From Chrysomallon squamiferum (lineage: Eukaryota; Mollusca; Gastropoda; Neomphalida; Peltospiridae), in contig CM022672.1 of assembly GCA_012295275.1 (NCBI GenBank), positions 10,221,404 to 10,285,403 of the forward strand: 64,000 nucleotides of DNA. Reading direction: 5' to 3'. Made by a program: the position numbers and the translations under genes. Below are positions 13,149-26,208 of this stretch, one piece after another. Position 1 is the first letter of the stretch, and each line of letters opens with the position of its first letter. The notes beneath the pieces were generated by a model. The model did no database searches and had not been told where the DNA came from. It saw only the letters and a list, made by a program, of their open reading frames with translations.

Positions 13149-14456
13149 TGTCTTTGTATATTTATTTTTATTCTTAATAATACGTTTGGCTAGGTTTTTT
13201 TGAACAAACTGCTTCTCCATGTTGTTATTATTTACTTCAGTCAACAAGATGACTTTATGAGTCTTAGCTTTGACACAATTTCCAGTATAGGAAGTGATGC
13301 AGCCATTATACATTATAAGTAAGTCTGTCTTAATTTATTTGAGATTATTGTTGATGACAAATGAGAAACTGAAAATGAATGATAAAACAAGAGTTAATAA
13401 ATAATACATTTTTCAACTGATTAATGAAATATGTTTTCTTGTCTTTTAATTATTGAATTGAGTTCATGTTATTTAAAAACATTTAATATAATAAAGATTC
13501 TTTTTCAGTAAAACAATAACATATATTTACATTATATATTTTGTACAGTTTTCTCCATAAATTATTTAACATTATTATTAAAGTTTTATTTTTATTTTAG
13601 ACCAACACAAGAAAGTGACAAACCAATAACAACAGATCAGATTTACCTGTGTGATTCTGGGGCTCAGTACAAGTAAACTTTCATTTTCATTTTCATTCTT
13701 CAAAAGATTTTGTTTTTGTTGGTGGATTATTTTAATGAGATTGTTGTTTGTTAATTTGTTTGTCTGTTTTATTTTATTTTATTTCATTTCATTTCATTTA
13801 ATTTTTTTTTTTTTTTTTTTTTTCTTATCTGCTTTTTAAAATAATAATGATAATATGGTTAGAGAGAAGAGCAATTATCATTCTTTTCTTTCAGATACCT
13901 TAATAATACTGTTTATCTGTAAATTCAGTATGCACATAAAAAAACAATGAAATCTCAGGATAGTATTTTCATACCAGTTTTACACTGTGTTCATTTTCAG
14001 TACAATATAGAATTTAATAATTACTTGTGATCTGCTTTTTACTTTTGAAGGGATGGCACCACTGACATTACAAGAACTATACATCTCGGCACTCCATCAA
14101 AATATGAACAGGTAATGAAATAAACTTTCCATTAACAAACCAGTGAATATTAAATCTTAAAAATATTTTGGTTAGTGTCAGATGTACATGGTCAGTTCAG
14201 TGATGATATCAGAGAACTGAGTTACAGCTTCATAATATCACTCAGGATTTCTTTCTCTCTTTTTTTTTGAGATTTTGTTGAAATCAGAAACATTTTTCTA
14301 AAAAGTTTGAATCATAACATTTACCTCTTTTAGGAAAATATGTTTATTTAATTTTTCAATTATTTAAGACCAGACCAGAATAGAAAGAGGACAAAAATAA
14401 TTTCTGAGCAGTTTTTGATTTGCATGTATCATTTGAACCAAGAGAGAGAGAGAGTC

Positions 14457-14491
<35 letters not shown>

Positions 14492-15032
14492 TTTTTTTTT
14501 TTTTTTTCTGTAGCTTTCATATTATGTAAAAATTCAAATTTAAAAATTAGGCTGCTGGCACCTGCTGTTATATGTTTGCAAGAGTTAAGACATAATGTTA
14601 ATAACTTTATATTTACTTCAGGAATGTTTCACACGAGTTCTAAAGGGACACATTAGACTGGCAACAACAGTTTTTCCAAATGAGATAAAAGGTACATTTG
14701 CCTTGTTTTCAGTTTTTAAAGTAGATGTGATTTTAGAAAGCCAAACCTCCTGAAAGTAGGCGTCTGCTTATAAACCTTTGGTTCATTATCTTGCAATTTT
14801 AATTTTTTCTATCATAGCAGTGTTTGTATTTTCATCAATACATTAATTTCTTAACTGACAAAATTTAGTTTGATGAAATTAGTTTGAAATATTATTATTA
14901 CATATTATATTTAATATTTATATTTGCAGATACAGAAGTGAGTTATACTATTAAAAAACCCCACATTCATGCATATCTCATGCACCCCTACACACACATA
15001 CACACACTAATACATATATATATATATATATA

Positions 15033-15093
<61 letters not shown>

Positions 15094-15362
15094 GTGGCAA
15101 ATGTATTCCGACATATTTATTGTAATATTATTTACAGGACACTGTCTGGATACACTGGCTAGAACTGCTCTGTGGGAAGCAGGGTTAGAGTATCTACATG
15201 GCACTGGACATGGTGTAGGATCTTTCCTTAATGTTCATGAAGGTACACACACTTAACTGTACAAGTAATGGTCTACATTATATATTTAATATTGTTCACA
15301 TAGAACTATTAATATTATTTGATTGAATTACTATTACTATTATTATTATTATATTATTATTA

Positions 15363-15414
<52 letters not shown>

Positions 15415-15961
15415 TGTTATTGTTATACATGCATATTTTATTCATTTCTCTTAATATAATTATTTATTATCACCAACTTCCAAGCACATATTGACTGTAA
15501 ATGTCATATGTTTAATCTGTTGTAAAGCAGATATTGATAAATACTCAACTATTAATGACAACAATATTTTAAAAAGTGGTTATTATTATTTTTTTTAAAT
15601 GACAGTGTCGTAATTTTTGGGGTATATTACTTGTTTGTTTATTTGTTTATTTTTTCTTTATAGGTCCTTGTGGTATCAGTCCCAAATTTTCTGCAAGTGA
15701 AATCCCACTGGAGGCAGGCATGATATTGTCAGATGGTAATGTCCAGAATTTTTAGTATATTTATTGATAATCATGATAGAATTTCTACATTTAGGATTCT
15801 TAAATGTAGCAGTTAGCAAAAGGGGGATTTCAGTTATCTTTCTTATAGTTCCAGTTTTACCATAAAGACTGTTTTATAAAAATGAACATTTAATTTTAGA
15901 TTTTTAGTTGTTCAAAATTGTGTATATAATGCAATACTTGAAAGTAGTAAATTGTTCCAAT

Positions 15962-16013
<52 letters not shown>

Positions 16014-17049
16014 ACAGAATTAAATTAAATAAAAATTTTAAAATTATAAAAATAAAATAAAATAAAATATTACAAATATAGATAGTGGTCATTAACCTAA
16101 ACATTTTTCCTCATTCCAAACTGTAAAACAAGAATTAGAATATAGTCTACAGTTGTGAAGAATCATTATAAGAACCATACAGATAAAGAGAGAAAAAAAA
16201 AATTGCCACAATGCTATAGACTGCTCTTTTCTTCTTCTTTTTTTTTAGGCATCAAAAAATCATTGATGTGTATAACAGACTAGCAATTACAATACCATAA
16301 AAGAGTGTCCTGAAATCAGTGTTTGGATATTGTAATTAGCTTTTGCATCACGTTATTACTGGAACACTAAAAGTTTGTTTTAATTCATTCTGGGATACTG
16401 TATTAGTATTAGAACATAAAAGCAATTGTTTTATTGAGTTCTGTGACATCCCGTGATATTTTGTTTTTTCAGAACCTGGCTATTATGAAGAAGGAAAGTT
16501 TGGAGTGAGAATAGAAAATGTAGTTCTTGTGGTTAATAAAGAGACAAAGGTACAAATAAAGTTGCTTGAAAATTTATACAACATTTTCACATGCATTAAG
16601 GAAGAACTGATTTCTTTTTATTTATGGGCCTAATGTTTAATTAATTTTTTATTTATTTAATTTTTTTTTTTCAGTTAAGGTGTCCTAATTTTCCATCGAT
16701 TTAACATTCTATTTCAGTACAATTTCAAGAACCGTGGTTTTCTAACTTTTGAGCCTCTCACACTAGTACCAATTCAGATCAAGATGATTGACCCAGCCTT
16801 ACTCACCCAGGAAGAGGTAAATTTTAATGAAATTGTCAGAGAATCTTTCCTTATCAAGATGACATAAAAATTATGAGAAAAAACAGCTAAAATTAAAAGA
16901 ACAGATGTAGAACAGATGTAGATGAATGGAATCACTTGTTGTTATTATAACTATTATTATTATTATTATCATAATTTTAAAGGTTTTATTCTAATTTGTG
17001 AAAAAAGAAATTATTTAGATTATATTAATATTCATTATTATCATTATTG

Positions 17050-17123
<74 letters not shown>

Positions 17124-17250
17124 GTTACAGATAGACTGGCTGAATGATTACCATGCAACCTGTCTTCAAGTGGTTGGTGAAGAACTAAAATCACAAGGAA
17201 GAACTCAAGCGTTAAAATGGCTAACAAACAACACACAGCCGATTGGATAA
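6741..17250 (+). CDS. XPNPEP1: Xaa-Pro aminopeptidase 1 (cytosolic aminopeptidase P), 22 exons
   Basis: A cytosolic metallopeptidase of family M24B that removes an N-terminal residue preceding proline. Coding exons: 6763-6879, 7472-7535, 7816-7920, 8164-8204, 8563-8614, 8946-9089, 9767-9862, 10484-10565, 10876-11038, 11309-11353, 11781-11867, 12333-12383, 12717-12775, 13241-13318, 13601-13672, 14051-14111, 14622-14691, 15138-15242, 15664-15735, 16473-16549, 16718-16816, 17131-17250. All have GT/AG borders and consistent phase. The sum is 1860 bases, or 619 residues; human XPNPEP1 is 623 as I recall. Residues 1 to about 320 form two creatinase-like domains (with [29 protein letters not shown]). 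The C-terminal pita-bread domain holds the metal ligands Asp413 (CDSGAQY), Asp424 (DGTTDITR), His487 (GTGHGVGSF), Glu522 (EPGYYEEG) and Glu536 (RIENVVLV), plus catalytic His393 and His496. There is no signal peptide, so it is the cytosolic form. The start ATG is the second Met of a longer open frame; an acceptor-like AG at 6740 suggests a non-coding upstream exon. Confidence 0.96.
8119..8161. repeat. (ATT)n microsatellite touching a 3' splice site
   Basis: Fourteen ATT units run straight into the AG acceptor of XPNPEP1 coding exon 4 (exon starts at 8164), so the repeat itself is the polypyrimidine tract. Confidence 0.95.
9272..9309. repeat. (AT)n microsatellite
   Basis: An AT dinucleotide run in the XPNPEP1 intron after coding exon 6. 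The same intron also has (GT)n at 9137-9162 and imperfect AGT/AGC trinucleotides at 9597-9702. Confidence 0.95.
11972..12029. repeat. (ATTTT)n pentanucleotide repeat
   Basis: About eleven ATTTT units in the XPNPEP1 intron between coding exons 11 and 12. Confidence 0.93.
13110..13147. repeat. (TTG)n microsatellite
   Basis: About twelve TTG units upstream of XPNPEP1 coding exon 14. Poly-Q ORFs across it are repeat artefacts. Confidence 0.95.
14460..14507. repeat. T-rich homopolymer run
   Basis: Forty-seven T residues with a single A, in the XPNPEP1 intron before coding exon 17. Confidence 0.95.
15014..15089. repeat. (AT)n microsatellite with one interruption
   Basis: About 75 bp of AT/TA dinucleotides broken once by TAG, about 50 bases upstream of the exon that encodes the GTGHGVG metal ligand. 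Confidence 0.95.
15330..15414. repeat. (ATT)n microsatellite
   Basis: About 85 bp of ATT units with small interruptions, in the XPNPEP1 intron after coding exon 18. Confidence 0.94.
15963..16014. repeat. (AAAT)n microsatellite
   Basis: About twelve AAAT units in the XPNPEP1 intron between coding exons 19 and 20. Confidence 0.94.
17037..17124. repeat. (ATT)n microsatellite touching the last XPNPEP1 acceptor
   Basis: ATT units end six bases before the AG acceptor of the terminal exon (17131). The repeat takes the place of the polypyrimidine tract. Poly-Tyr, poly-Leu and poly-Ile ORFs across it are artefacts. Confidence 0.95.
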
Positions 17251-18553
17251 CAACAGATGACCTAATTCAACAAAAATAACAATTCAGAACCAAAATAAAA
17301 ACTGAAAAAAAAAAAATGTGCACATCTCATAAGGAAAATATCTGGTATCTCAGAGTAAGGAAAAAAAGAAACAATCCCACCCCCAAAATAATTATCAAAT
17401 CATTGTGACAGCATTATATATTAACAGTTATATTTAATTTTATAGTTGTGTTTAAGATTTTATTTTACTTTTAATTAATATGGTTTTAATATTTGTTGAA
17501 TGAAATTGCAAATCATTCTTTAACAGATGCATTTTTTATATTTAGTGTCAGATTTAAAACTTGTGTTTGACGTTTTGTGAAATAATTTGTGTCAGTGTCC
17601 TTTTCAAAGCATAATGGTATACACATGTATTCTAATTTAACATAATATATTTTGGTTTTATAAACAGTATGTCGTGTTTAATTAATATCATGTCATGCAT
17701 TAAAATACAAGGATAAGTTTCCTTAAAAATGAAGATGACTAACGCTTTCTCTTTTTATTAACTTCAGTTATTATTATCAGTTAATTATTTTCAACTACAA
17801 TATTACAACTGAAAAAAACTTTCAGATAATTTTCTGGTTGTTTGTTAAAAGAATTTTATTTATTAGAAAATATTTTCAGTTCAACTATTACAAAGATGCA
17901 AATGTTCATGGATTCCAAACTTTCTTTGATATTGTTTGCATCAATTAAATAGCTTATTTTTTGGCTATATAAGTATTATACTAAATATCTAGCTTCCAGA
18001 AATCCGACTATATTAAAAACTGGAAAGTTCTGAATGTGAGATGTACAGCACTTTGCCACACTTCTGCTTTGTTTTAATTTTTGATATTTAAACAGCATAT
18101 CAGTTTCATAAGATGGCTGCCGTTTACATTTGTCTTTCTGTATATTTATGTGATCATTTTTCCAAATTTATTATAATTTTTTTTAATAAAACTGTATAAA
18201 AAACCTGGCGAAAGACAATTCGCTGAAAAGGAAACAGTTTGGGTTCAGTATATTGAAGAAAATAGCTGTTTGTGAATATCAGAAACTTAAAAATATGGAA
18301 ATCCAGATGACATCCATTCTCTGATTTACTGGTAAACAGTCTGATATTTGTACTTGATTTCAGACTTTCTTTCTTTTCGCTGAGGAGATTTATCATCTGT
18401 TTTATAAATCAAATCATGTAAGAGATAATAACAGAATTTATGAGTTAATGTCATGAAAAAAAACTTATTTATTATTCCAATTATATTCCTGATTTTGTAT
18501 AAGCATCATAAATTTATTATTGTTATTGTAGTAGTAGTAGTAGTAGCAGCAGT

Positions 18554-18585
<32 letters not shown>

Positions 18586-19525
18586 TAGTGGTGGTTGTAA
18601 TAGTAGTAAATAATAAAAACAAAGACTGAAACGTTGAAAATTTAATTATTTTAGTAACAGCAAAACAACATTTTTATATAAATAAACGTGCATGACATTT
18701 TTGTGCACTTAATACTTCCACTGGCATAAAAGGTATATTCAAAGACATAATACTTTAAACATACAAATATTCTTAATTTATTTAAATTTTTGCTCTCAGT
18801 ATACACACATTTATACATATATTTACAAATAATAAATAAGTTTACATATATATATATACAAGACATGGTTTAAAATATTGAATTACTGTACAACTTTGCA
18901 AAACAATTAAAAGTATTGCTGTAATGAGTTTGATATTTAAACATTTTTCATTCACCAAAATAGTTACATAAAGAAAACACTCAAATATGAGGTAATGGCA
19001 GTTTTCCATAGCATAGAATACTCCATAAGAATTATAAGTTTATTGTTACCTTTTATTACACTTCTAATAAAAAATACTTTAATACTATAAATGAAGACAT
19101 TTTTTGTTCAGAGCCATTTTAGAAAAAAATTACTTAACAAACTTCAAAACTAAATATAAAATAATAATTGATGTAAGAAACATAAAGAAAATTAAATTAA
19201 AAAATCAGGTTTTGGTCATAAATGAAATAAATATTTTCTGTTTCTCTTATTTAAATCTGAAGATGCACAAATGTTTCTATTTTTTTTCAATGAATGGTGA
19301 AAACTCTTAGCAAGATATCGTCCCTAAAACTGTGCCTATCTTGTCAGATTTTAAAAAATGTGTGTTATTTTATTTTTATTTATTTCATTTAAAAAAAAAA
19401 ATTCATATTGTTGTTGTGGATGTTTGGTTGGAATTTGTTTGTTTGCTTTCTTCACCTTTTCACATGGCTCTGAATAAAAAGAATTTGGTTTCAATGTTAA
19501 GCAGACTGGGATTTCTATCAATCTA
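17251..19525. other. Intergenic between two convergent genes (XPNPEP1 and the LRR gene)
   Basis: Convergent 3' ends. The XPNPEP1 3' UTR starts here, with an AATAAA at 17294-17299 and more AT-rich sequence beyond. On the minus strand, AATAAA-type hexamers for the LRR gene lie at about 19368-19386. Imperfect AGT/AGC trinucleotides occupy 18527-18608. I see no further coding exon. Confidence 0.5.
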
Positions 19526-20049
19526 TTAATCACTCTCATTGCCTTCATCTTCTGCTTCATTCAGAATATCTCTGGTGATTTCATTCATTAATCTGTTATG
19601 AATGAATGGTCTTTCACCATCTGTTTCGTCAACAACAGAACCCACAAATATGTACTCCAACCCCTGAAATAATAAATTTATCAAACTTTGTTTTTATTTC
19701 ATAATAACTGTTATTTTAATTATTACTATATAATTTATCTTTATATATATTTATCCATTTTTTATTTTTTGGGGTTTTGGGGGGTTTTTTTATTATTAAT
19801 TTTTATTGTTTTCAGTGAAAAAACCCCAATTAATATGGAGATACACTATTTGTTCACTGAGATAAATACTCCATTAAAAACAACAACATACAGATGGTTG
19901 GTAATGACTAATAATATTATTCTGATATTACATGTTGACCTATTAAATTTTAATCATTATGTTTTGAAACAAAATTAATAAAGCTCACTGAATTGTGTAC
20001 TAAGCAAAAATACCATATATATTAAATAAATAAATAAGCAAATAAATAA

Positions 20050-20080
<31 letters not shown>

Positions 20081-20833
20081 AATATCTTATAGGTGAGTTA
20101 CCTTCCAGTGATCTGGTTTTATAATAATCTGGTTGTCACGGAGATCAAACTTTGTGAGATGAGACAGTTCAAGAATTGTGTCATCAGGAACCTCCCACAC
20201 TTGATTTCCTTTCATCAGAAGAACTGTCAGGTTAGTCAAATCCATCACTTGACTAGGAATTTCACAAAGCTGATTGTAGTTCAAGTCCAGATATGTCAGC
20301 CTGTTCATGCCCTTAAAATCTACTGAAAGGTTTCTGAAACAATTGCTTGCCAAACACAACCACGTAAGTTGTGTGAGACTGGCAAACTGATCAGGTAGTG
20401 TAGAGAGATGGTTATTTCTCAAGCTCAGTTTCTGCAGGTTGTTGAGTAGACCAATTTCTGAAGGAATATCCTCAAGCTGACACTCGACCAGCCAAAGCTG
20501 GGTTAGTTTCGTCAAACATCCTATCTCAGAAGGAATGACTCCCAAAGGATTGTAACATGCGCTGAGATATACAAGTGTTGACAGTTTGCCTATTCCTGTC
20601 GGAAGCATGGTCAGCTGATTGTTGTCTAGAACAAGCTCTTGCAGTTTGGGCAGATTACTCAGCTCAGATGGTGACACCAGCAGCTTGTTGTCATTCAAGT
20701 ACAGCTTGCGAACATTTGAAAGTTTTCCTATGTCTTCTGTCACAATGGTTAGACCTCTGTGACTAAGGTTGACCACTTCATGTCCATATTCTGCTGCATT
20801 TTTTATAATCTGTTCTACTTCCCACAGGTCCAT
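19526..20833 (-). CDS. Leucine-rich-repeat protein (SHOC2/Ras-group type repeats), two exons
   Basis: Two minus-strand exons, 20833-20102 and 19663-19526 (TAA), join in phase 0 and give 289 residues. Exon 1 encodes a short helical cap (DLWEVEQIIKNAAEYG) and then about nine 23-residue leucine-rich repeats of the LxxLxLxxNxLxxLPxxI type (for example LRKLYLNDNKL-like and LQELVLDNNQLTMLPTGIGK), typical of intracellular LRR scaffolds such as SHOC2/ERBIN. Exon 2 adds a non-repeat tail: LEYIFVGSVVDETDGERPF, then an acidic end (NEAEDEGNESD). There is no signal peptide or membrane segment, so it is probably a cytosolic binding protein. I do not recognise a specific orthologue and no partner can be named. 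The start is the ATG immediately before the cap helix; a non-coding upstream exon is possible. The only neighbour within 2 kb is the convergent XPNPEP1 gene. Confidence 0.88.
20020..20081. repeat. (AAAT)n microsatellite in the LRR gene intron
   Basis: About fifteen AAAT units lie just past the exon 1 donor (GTAACT, read on the minus strand) in the 0.44-kb intron. Confidence 0.93.
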
Positions 20834-21348
20834 GCTTTTAAAAACTGGTCATAATCTTAATATGCATCATGTTTTTTTACTTCACATTTCTGAATGCCTT
20901 AGATCATTGTCAATGGACCAAAGTTATCAACTGAAAATGCCAGAAACAGAAATCAAATTAGAAGAGCAAATAAAAGCCTCACCCATCAATTTGTTGGTAA
21001 AAGCACAGTTACAAGAAAATTATATATCAATAATTCATAGCATGTTAGTTAATATTTAAATCTTAGAGTGAACATTACCATCTGCATCCACCCTCTTTAT
21101 TATAGTTAGACAACAAATAACAAAATTGATTTTACGGCCTCTAATCTGTCTGAGGTCCTGCTTAGTGTTAAACAAATATGTCCTTGAAAAATTACTTTGA
21201 ATATAAATGCACTTGTTTTCTGATACTTCAAACTGTTTGGACTGTAATTAGAATTGATTAGGCCTAGTATGTTATTATGCATCTAAAAATAAATTTTAAG
21301 TTTCATTAATCAGTTATTTATCATTTTTAATCGGTTTTTGAATTTGTT

Positions 21349-21350
<2 letters not shown>

Positions 21351-21405
<55 letters not shown>
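21351..21405. repeat. (AAT)n microsatellite
   Basis: About eighteen AAT units in intergenic DNA. Confidence 0.96.
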
Positions 21406-21409
<4 letters not shown>

Positions 21410-21744
21410 CAATAATTCTACACTATTTTATTTGAAATTGCTGACGATTTAAGTTAAGTTGACATGATTATGTTATTTTCATCAGTTTCAATTTTAGATC
21501 ATAAGAAAGGAAAACAAATGTAGAAACATTAAATTTTTAAAACACTGTCGGTGAACAAAATATCCGGCAAGATCAAAATTTAATTACATACAGCTTACTC
21601 AGTGATCGTGTGAAATAATTTTTTTATTTCAGCGTCCCTGACATCAGTAACTCAAAAGAGATTTTGTTGACAAGATAGAGTTACTTCCCTTAAAATTTGA
21701 GGAAATAATTCCATTTCATAGTTAAGCACTGAATAAAATAAAAT

Positions 21745-21747
<3 letters not shown>

Positions 21748-21804
<57 letters not shown>
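21748..21804. repeat. (CT)n microsatellite
   Basis: A 57-bp pyrimidine dinucleotide run, followed 50 bp later by a separate (ATT)n array. Confidence 0.96.
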
Positions 21805-21806
<2 letters not shown>

Positions 21807-21853
21807 ATGTGTGAATGTAAATGTATGTGTGTGTATTTATTTTTAATTGAAAA

Positions 21854-21908
<55 letters not shown>
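21854..21908. repeat. (ATT)n microsatellite
   Basis: About eighteen ATT units, followed by TTTA and (AT)n runs to 21970. Confidence 0.95.
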
Positions 21909-21909
<1 letters not shown>

Positions 21910-21947
21910 GTTATTTATTTATTTATTTATTATTTCTTTTATTTTCA

Positions 21948-21978
<31 letters not shown>

Positions 21979-22823
21979 TCATCTTTCTTTTTTTTCTCGT
22001 GATTATGACAAAGGTATACACACGTGATACCAACACACGGGAATTTCCTGGATGAATCATCCAACATCCTCGTTATTGTTGTTTTTCTAAGGTTAAGATC
22101 AAATTTTGACTTTTTAAAAATATATCCCTGTTGTCTCTTATTTCCTTTATTTGTAAACTAGATTTCCCAAGATTTGTCTTGGAAAACGACGCTCACAAAT
22201 AAAAAGATGACTTGAAGTGTCCCGAGTTTCCCCAAAACGTGACCATATATTAAAATACCCTATCTACTGCTCCCACTCTGCTGGAAGGTGCATATTAAAC
22301 AAATCAATTAATCGATAACACCAGTATTAGAATTGCCCATAGTGGATAATTTATCTCATTTAATATAATAATTATGTTTTAATAACTTATAATAATAAAG
22401 TAATGTCCGTTTGATCTTTATTAATCCACGTAATACTGAACGCTAAATGTTTCCTTTTTTCCTTTCCACTAGCAAGTTGCGTTTCTGCTGGCCTTTTAGA
22501 CATGGTTATAAATGAAAATTATAACAAATAACCATGTAACTGTGAGAGGATCATCCACATACCACAGTAGTACGCCGTGGAAAACAAAACAAAACGGCCG
22601 CGCTTCGAACTCCAGCCAGCCTCCGAAATTCAAAACTTGCCAGCTTGAAAAATAGCCTGTTTCCTGGTATTTACGGATTTCAAGAGGTTCGGTATCTGTA
22701 ATACATAATTAAAATAAATTTTTGGCAGACCCATAACAAAGTAACAACACTCATAAAAGTGCATTACAACTTACATCTGGGGTAACTTACATCTGGAAAA
22801 AAAACATGAACGAACACAAATAG

Positions 22824-22824
<1 letters not shown>

Positions 22825-22861
<37 letters not shown>
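22825..22861. repeat. (CA)n microsatellite
   Basis: About eighteen CA units, followed by CA-rich degenerate sequence. Confidence 0.94.
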
Positions 22862-22864
<3 letters not shown>

Positions 22865-23709
22865 TACAAACACAATGGCATGCTCATGCATAGACACACA
22901 TATACACAGTTTCAAACACACTAAAAAGGAATTTATTTACTGACACAGCAGACACGCAAAAAAATTGTTTTATATTTTTATTTTATCTTCCCATGAAACA
23001 AGGCCCAAGGATTTAAACATAAATATCTGTTTACAGCTGCATGATGATCAAACAGGATTTATTCAAATGCTTCCTTGTGTGTTAGGGAAACCCTAATTGC
23101 TGACGGGAACAAATTTTCTCCGGGAACTGACAGTTTGTCAGAAATGACTAATTCTCAAATTATGCAACGTCGTGTAAACTGTCAACAATTTTTTTCTTAA
23201 AAAAAGAAAGAAACGAAACGAAACATCTAATACAGAAACACTAGGGAGAGAGTACACCTTTTTCTTATATAAAATTAATAGCAGTAACTGTACCAATATT
23301 ATAAAGTATATGTAATTTTTGAAATATGCATCGACATGTAGCTGTCAACAAATAAGCGACCTATCACAGGACATATTTGACTTACAGTACTATATGAGAG
23401 TGAGTGAAAGAGCGAGTACTTGGTTTCTTGCCAATTATCCACAATTCATGTATTACATGCTTTTCTTTCCTTGAGAAGATGCAACTTATTAAAAACGGCT
23501 TATAGATGGCGCTAAAATTGTAAATTATTAGTCATTTTTGTTTCATAATATAATATTAAAAATTAAAATAATCCTGTATTTTCGAACAGTGGGTGTGAAG
23601 AAATTTCCATGAACCATATCATGCTGATTTTTAGTAGCTAGGAAATAATATAACAAGTACATTTAATATAATAGTAATTAGAACATAACGAATTACTGTT
23701 GTTACTACC

Positions 23710-23742
<33 letters not shown>

Positions 23743-23950
23743 ATAACTACTACTTCCATTATTCTCCTATCACCACTACTACTATTAATACTACTACTAC
23801 TAATAATAATGATAATACTTCAGCAGCAAGTACATAAGAAAATATTTGTCTTTTAGGCAAAATAATCCACATACGTATCCTAACTTTATTCTTGAGATTA
23901 TTTGTAACTGTAGATTTTATTATCATAATAAATTTGACTTAACATATTTA

Positions 23951-23953
<3 letters not shown>

Positions 23954-24041
<88 letters not shown>
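23954..24041. repeat. (GA)n microsatellite
   Basis: An 88-bp purine-only dinucleotide run about 320 bases upstream of the TATA box of the Cys-rich gene. Confidence 0.97.
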
Positions 24042-24043
<2 letters not shown>

Positions 24044-24169
24044 TGGTTACTAGCCAGTTATTCACGATTATTACTACCACTACTACTATTAATATATTAG
24101 TTGTAGTATTATTATTACTAGTGCTACATCTACTACTACTACTATTACTACTACTACTACTACTACTAC

Positions 24170-24201
<32 letters not shown>

Positions 24202-24362
24202 CCTTAGCAGCAAGTAGAAAAGGAAATATGTTTTCCTTTAAAATAACGTAATACACGAAAGGTGTTGACTCACGAACGATGTTTAACCTTGAGTTTATTG
24301 TCCGGGATATCCCATATCAGTAAAATCCCACTGATATTCCCGGGAAACAGGATGTGTCTCTC

Positions 24363-24424
24363 TATAAAGAGAGAAGCAACGTTTTGGAATTGCACTTCGA
24401 GGGGAGGAAAACTGCAAACTACAC
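24363..24424 (+). promoter_or_regulatory. TATA box, initiator and non-coding exon 1 of the Cys-rich secreted protein gene
   Basis: TATAAA at 24363-24368 is followed at the right distance by an initiator-like GCACTTC whose A (24394) is 31 bases from the first T of the box. The sequence then runs to a donor GTATGT at 24425. A matching acceptor (TTTAACAG) ends at 24758, twelve bases before the start codon. I infer a short untranslated first exon of about 31 bases and a 0.33-kb 5' UTR intron. A strong TATA promoter suits a regulated, abundantly expressed secreted product. Confidence 0.6.
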
Positions 24425-24769
24425 GTATGTAATTTTATCACGTTATTTTTGAGTTATAAAACTGATATAGTTTACTGTGGATATATTAAAATAATATTAT
24501 TTATTTGTGAATAATATGTAATAGGAATATATATTTTTTTCTGTCTGTATAAAATTAATATTATTTATTTGTGAGAGTATGTAATTAATATTATTTTTCT
24601 CGCTTTACAGAATAAAGATTATTAATTTATTTACTTGTTATGCTTATGCTTTAATTTCATGATTATTTTTAAAACTATTTCAACTTATTTTTTAATTAAT
24701 TTATCTATTTTTTTACTTACTTTCTTACTTATTTATTTTAATGTTGTCTATTTAACAGAGAAAGAAGCC

Positions 24770-24985
24770 ATGACACCAGTACTGTTCTGTATTGTGGGAC
24801 TTTTTCTCAGCTGCCAAGCGTTCACGTTTTTGGAACCGGCTGAAAAGTTTACACTAAAGTACACAGGTAAGATTAATAAACTGAAACACAATGCCGTAAA
24901 TTAGTTATATCTGTATCATAGAGCGTCATACAAATACCTATAAAAGAATGGTTTTTAGCCTAGCATGCTCACTCGCACACAAACG

Positions 24986-25083
<98 letters not shown>

Positions 25084-25641
25084 GTGTGTATATATATATA
25101 AGTATAAGGAATTAGCACAATCCACAAACGTCAGTGACTAATGATTAACTAATATTTAACAAGTGTTAAATATGACGCCTTTCCACAGCCAGTGATGCTT
25201 ATTAAGTCATGCACCATTAATTTCTGTTACTTATGTCATATGACATTAAGCATTTTCTTTCTGTTGTTTTCAATTTTCAGCCATTCAGCCTAGTATTCGA
25301 GAAGACGTGAGCAATGTAGCGGATGCTCTGATTCATTTTGCTCTAGGAGCTAACAACATAACGAAGTGAGACAATTAATTTTATGTGAATAAACTTGTTT
25401 AGGCTCTATGCAATTATTTGGATTATTGTATATTGAAACAAAGGTTGTTGCACATTCACAAATACAATACGAATTGTACTTTTCTTTTTCTTTTTTTTTT
25501 TCTTTGTTAAATATCTAATGAATATAGCAGCATGTAAATAAACATAGTGTATTTTAATCATAAATGTTTTGTTGTTGATTAAAAGAAAAATGCTGATTTT
25601 TTATCTATTGGTTATGGTTTATGTATAGTTTCATTACTTAG

Positions 25642-25728
<87 letters not shown>

Positions 25729-26174
25729 CGTCCTATGTTGCACACTACATAGATAATGGGTTACTCCTATCGAGTTACTCCATATTTAACTATTAATTCA
25801 GATTATTTTGTAATCAACAGTACGATGCTTATTACCCAGTTAAGTGACGTCATGTATGTTCAGCTCCATTCCCTTGTTGAGAAGCTAAACACAGAGGCTG
25901 CAGTTCCTCATATGGGTACGTGATGTTTAATTTGGTTAGGCTTGACCTAAATACTCCTGTTCATTTTTCTCTGTAAGCATGACCTATGTAGTGCATAACT
26001 TTTATACAGAAATTCTAAATCTTTGCAATAACTGTTTGGTTAATTTTATTCTTTACGCTATTTTTGTTGTTTCAGGGAGAATTAGTTTTTATAAATTCAG
26101 CAATCTCCAAGTAAAATGTTCCGTTTGTTTATTTTATTTTATTTTATTTTATTTTATTTTATTTATTTATTTAT

Positions 26175-26208
<34 letters not shown>

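Larger units (their letters stand above)
20834..24362. other. Intergenic: upstream regions of the LRR gene (minus) and the Cys-rich gene (plus)
   Basis: No supported coding exon. It holds (AAT)n at 21351-21405, (CT)n, (ATT)n, (CA)n and (GA)n arrays, and CTA/CTG-type trinucleotides at 23700-23830 and 24070-24200. A slightly GC-richer patch at 22580-22640 could be part of the LRR gene promoter, but no defined motif is seen. Confidence 0.5.

Noticed and set aside
24635-24769. Longer N terminus for the Cys-rich protein from the Met at 24635
   Set aside because: The extra 45 residues are low-complexity Phe/Leu. An acceptor (TTTAACAG) at 24758 and a clean signal peptide from 24770 favour the shorter start.
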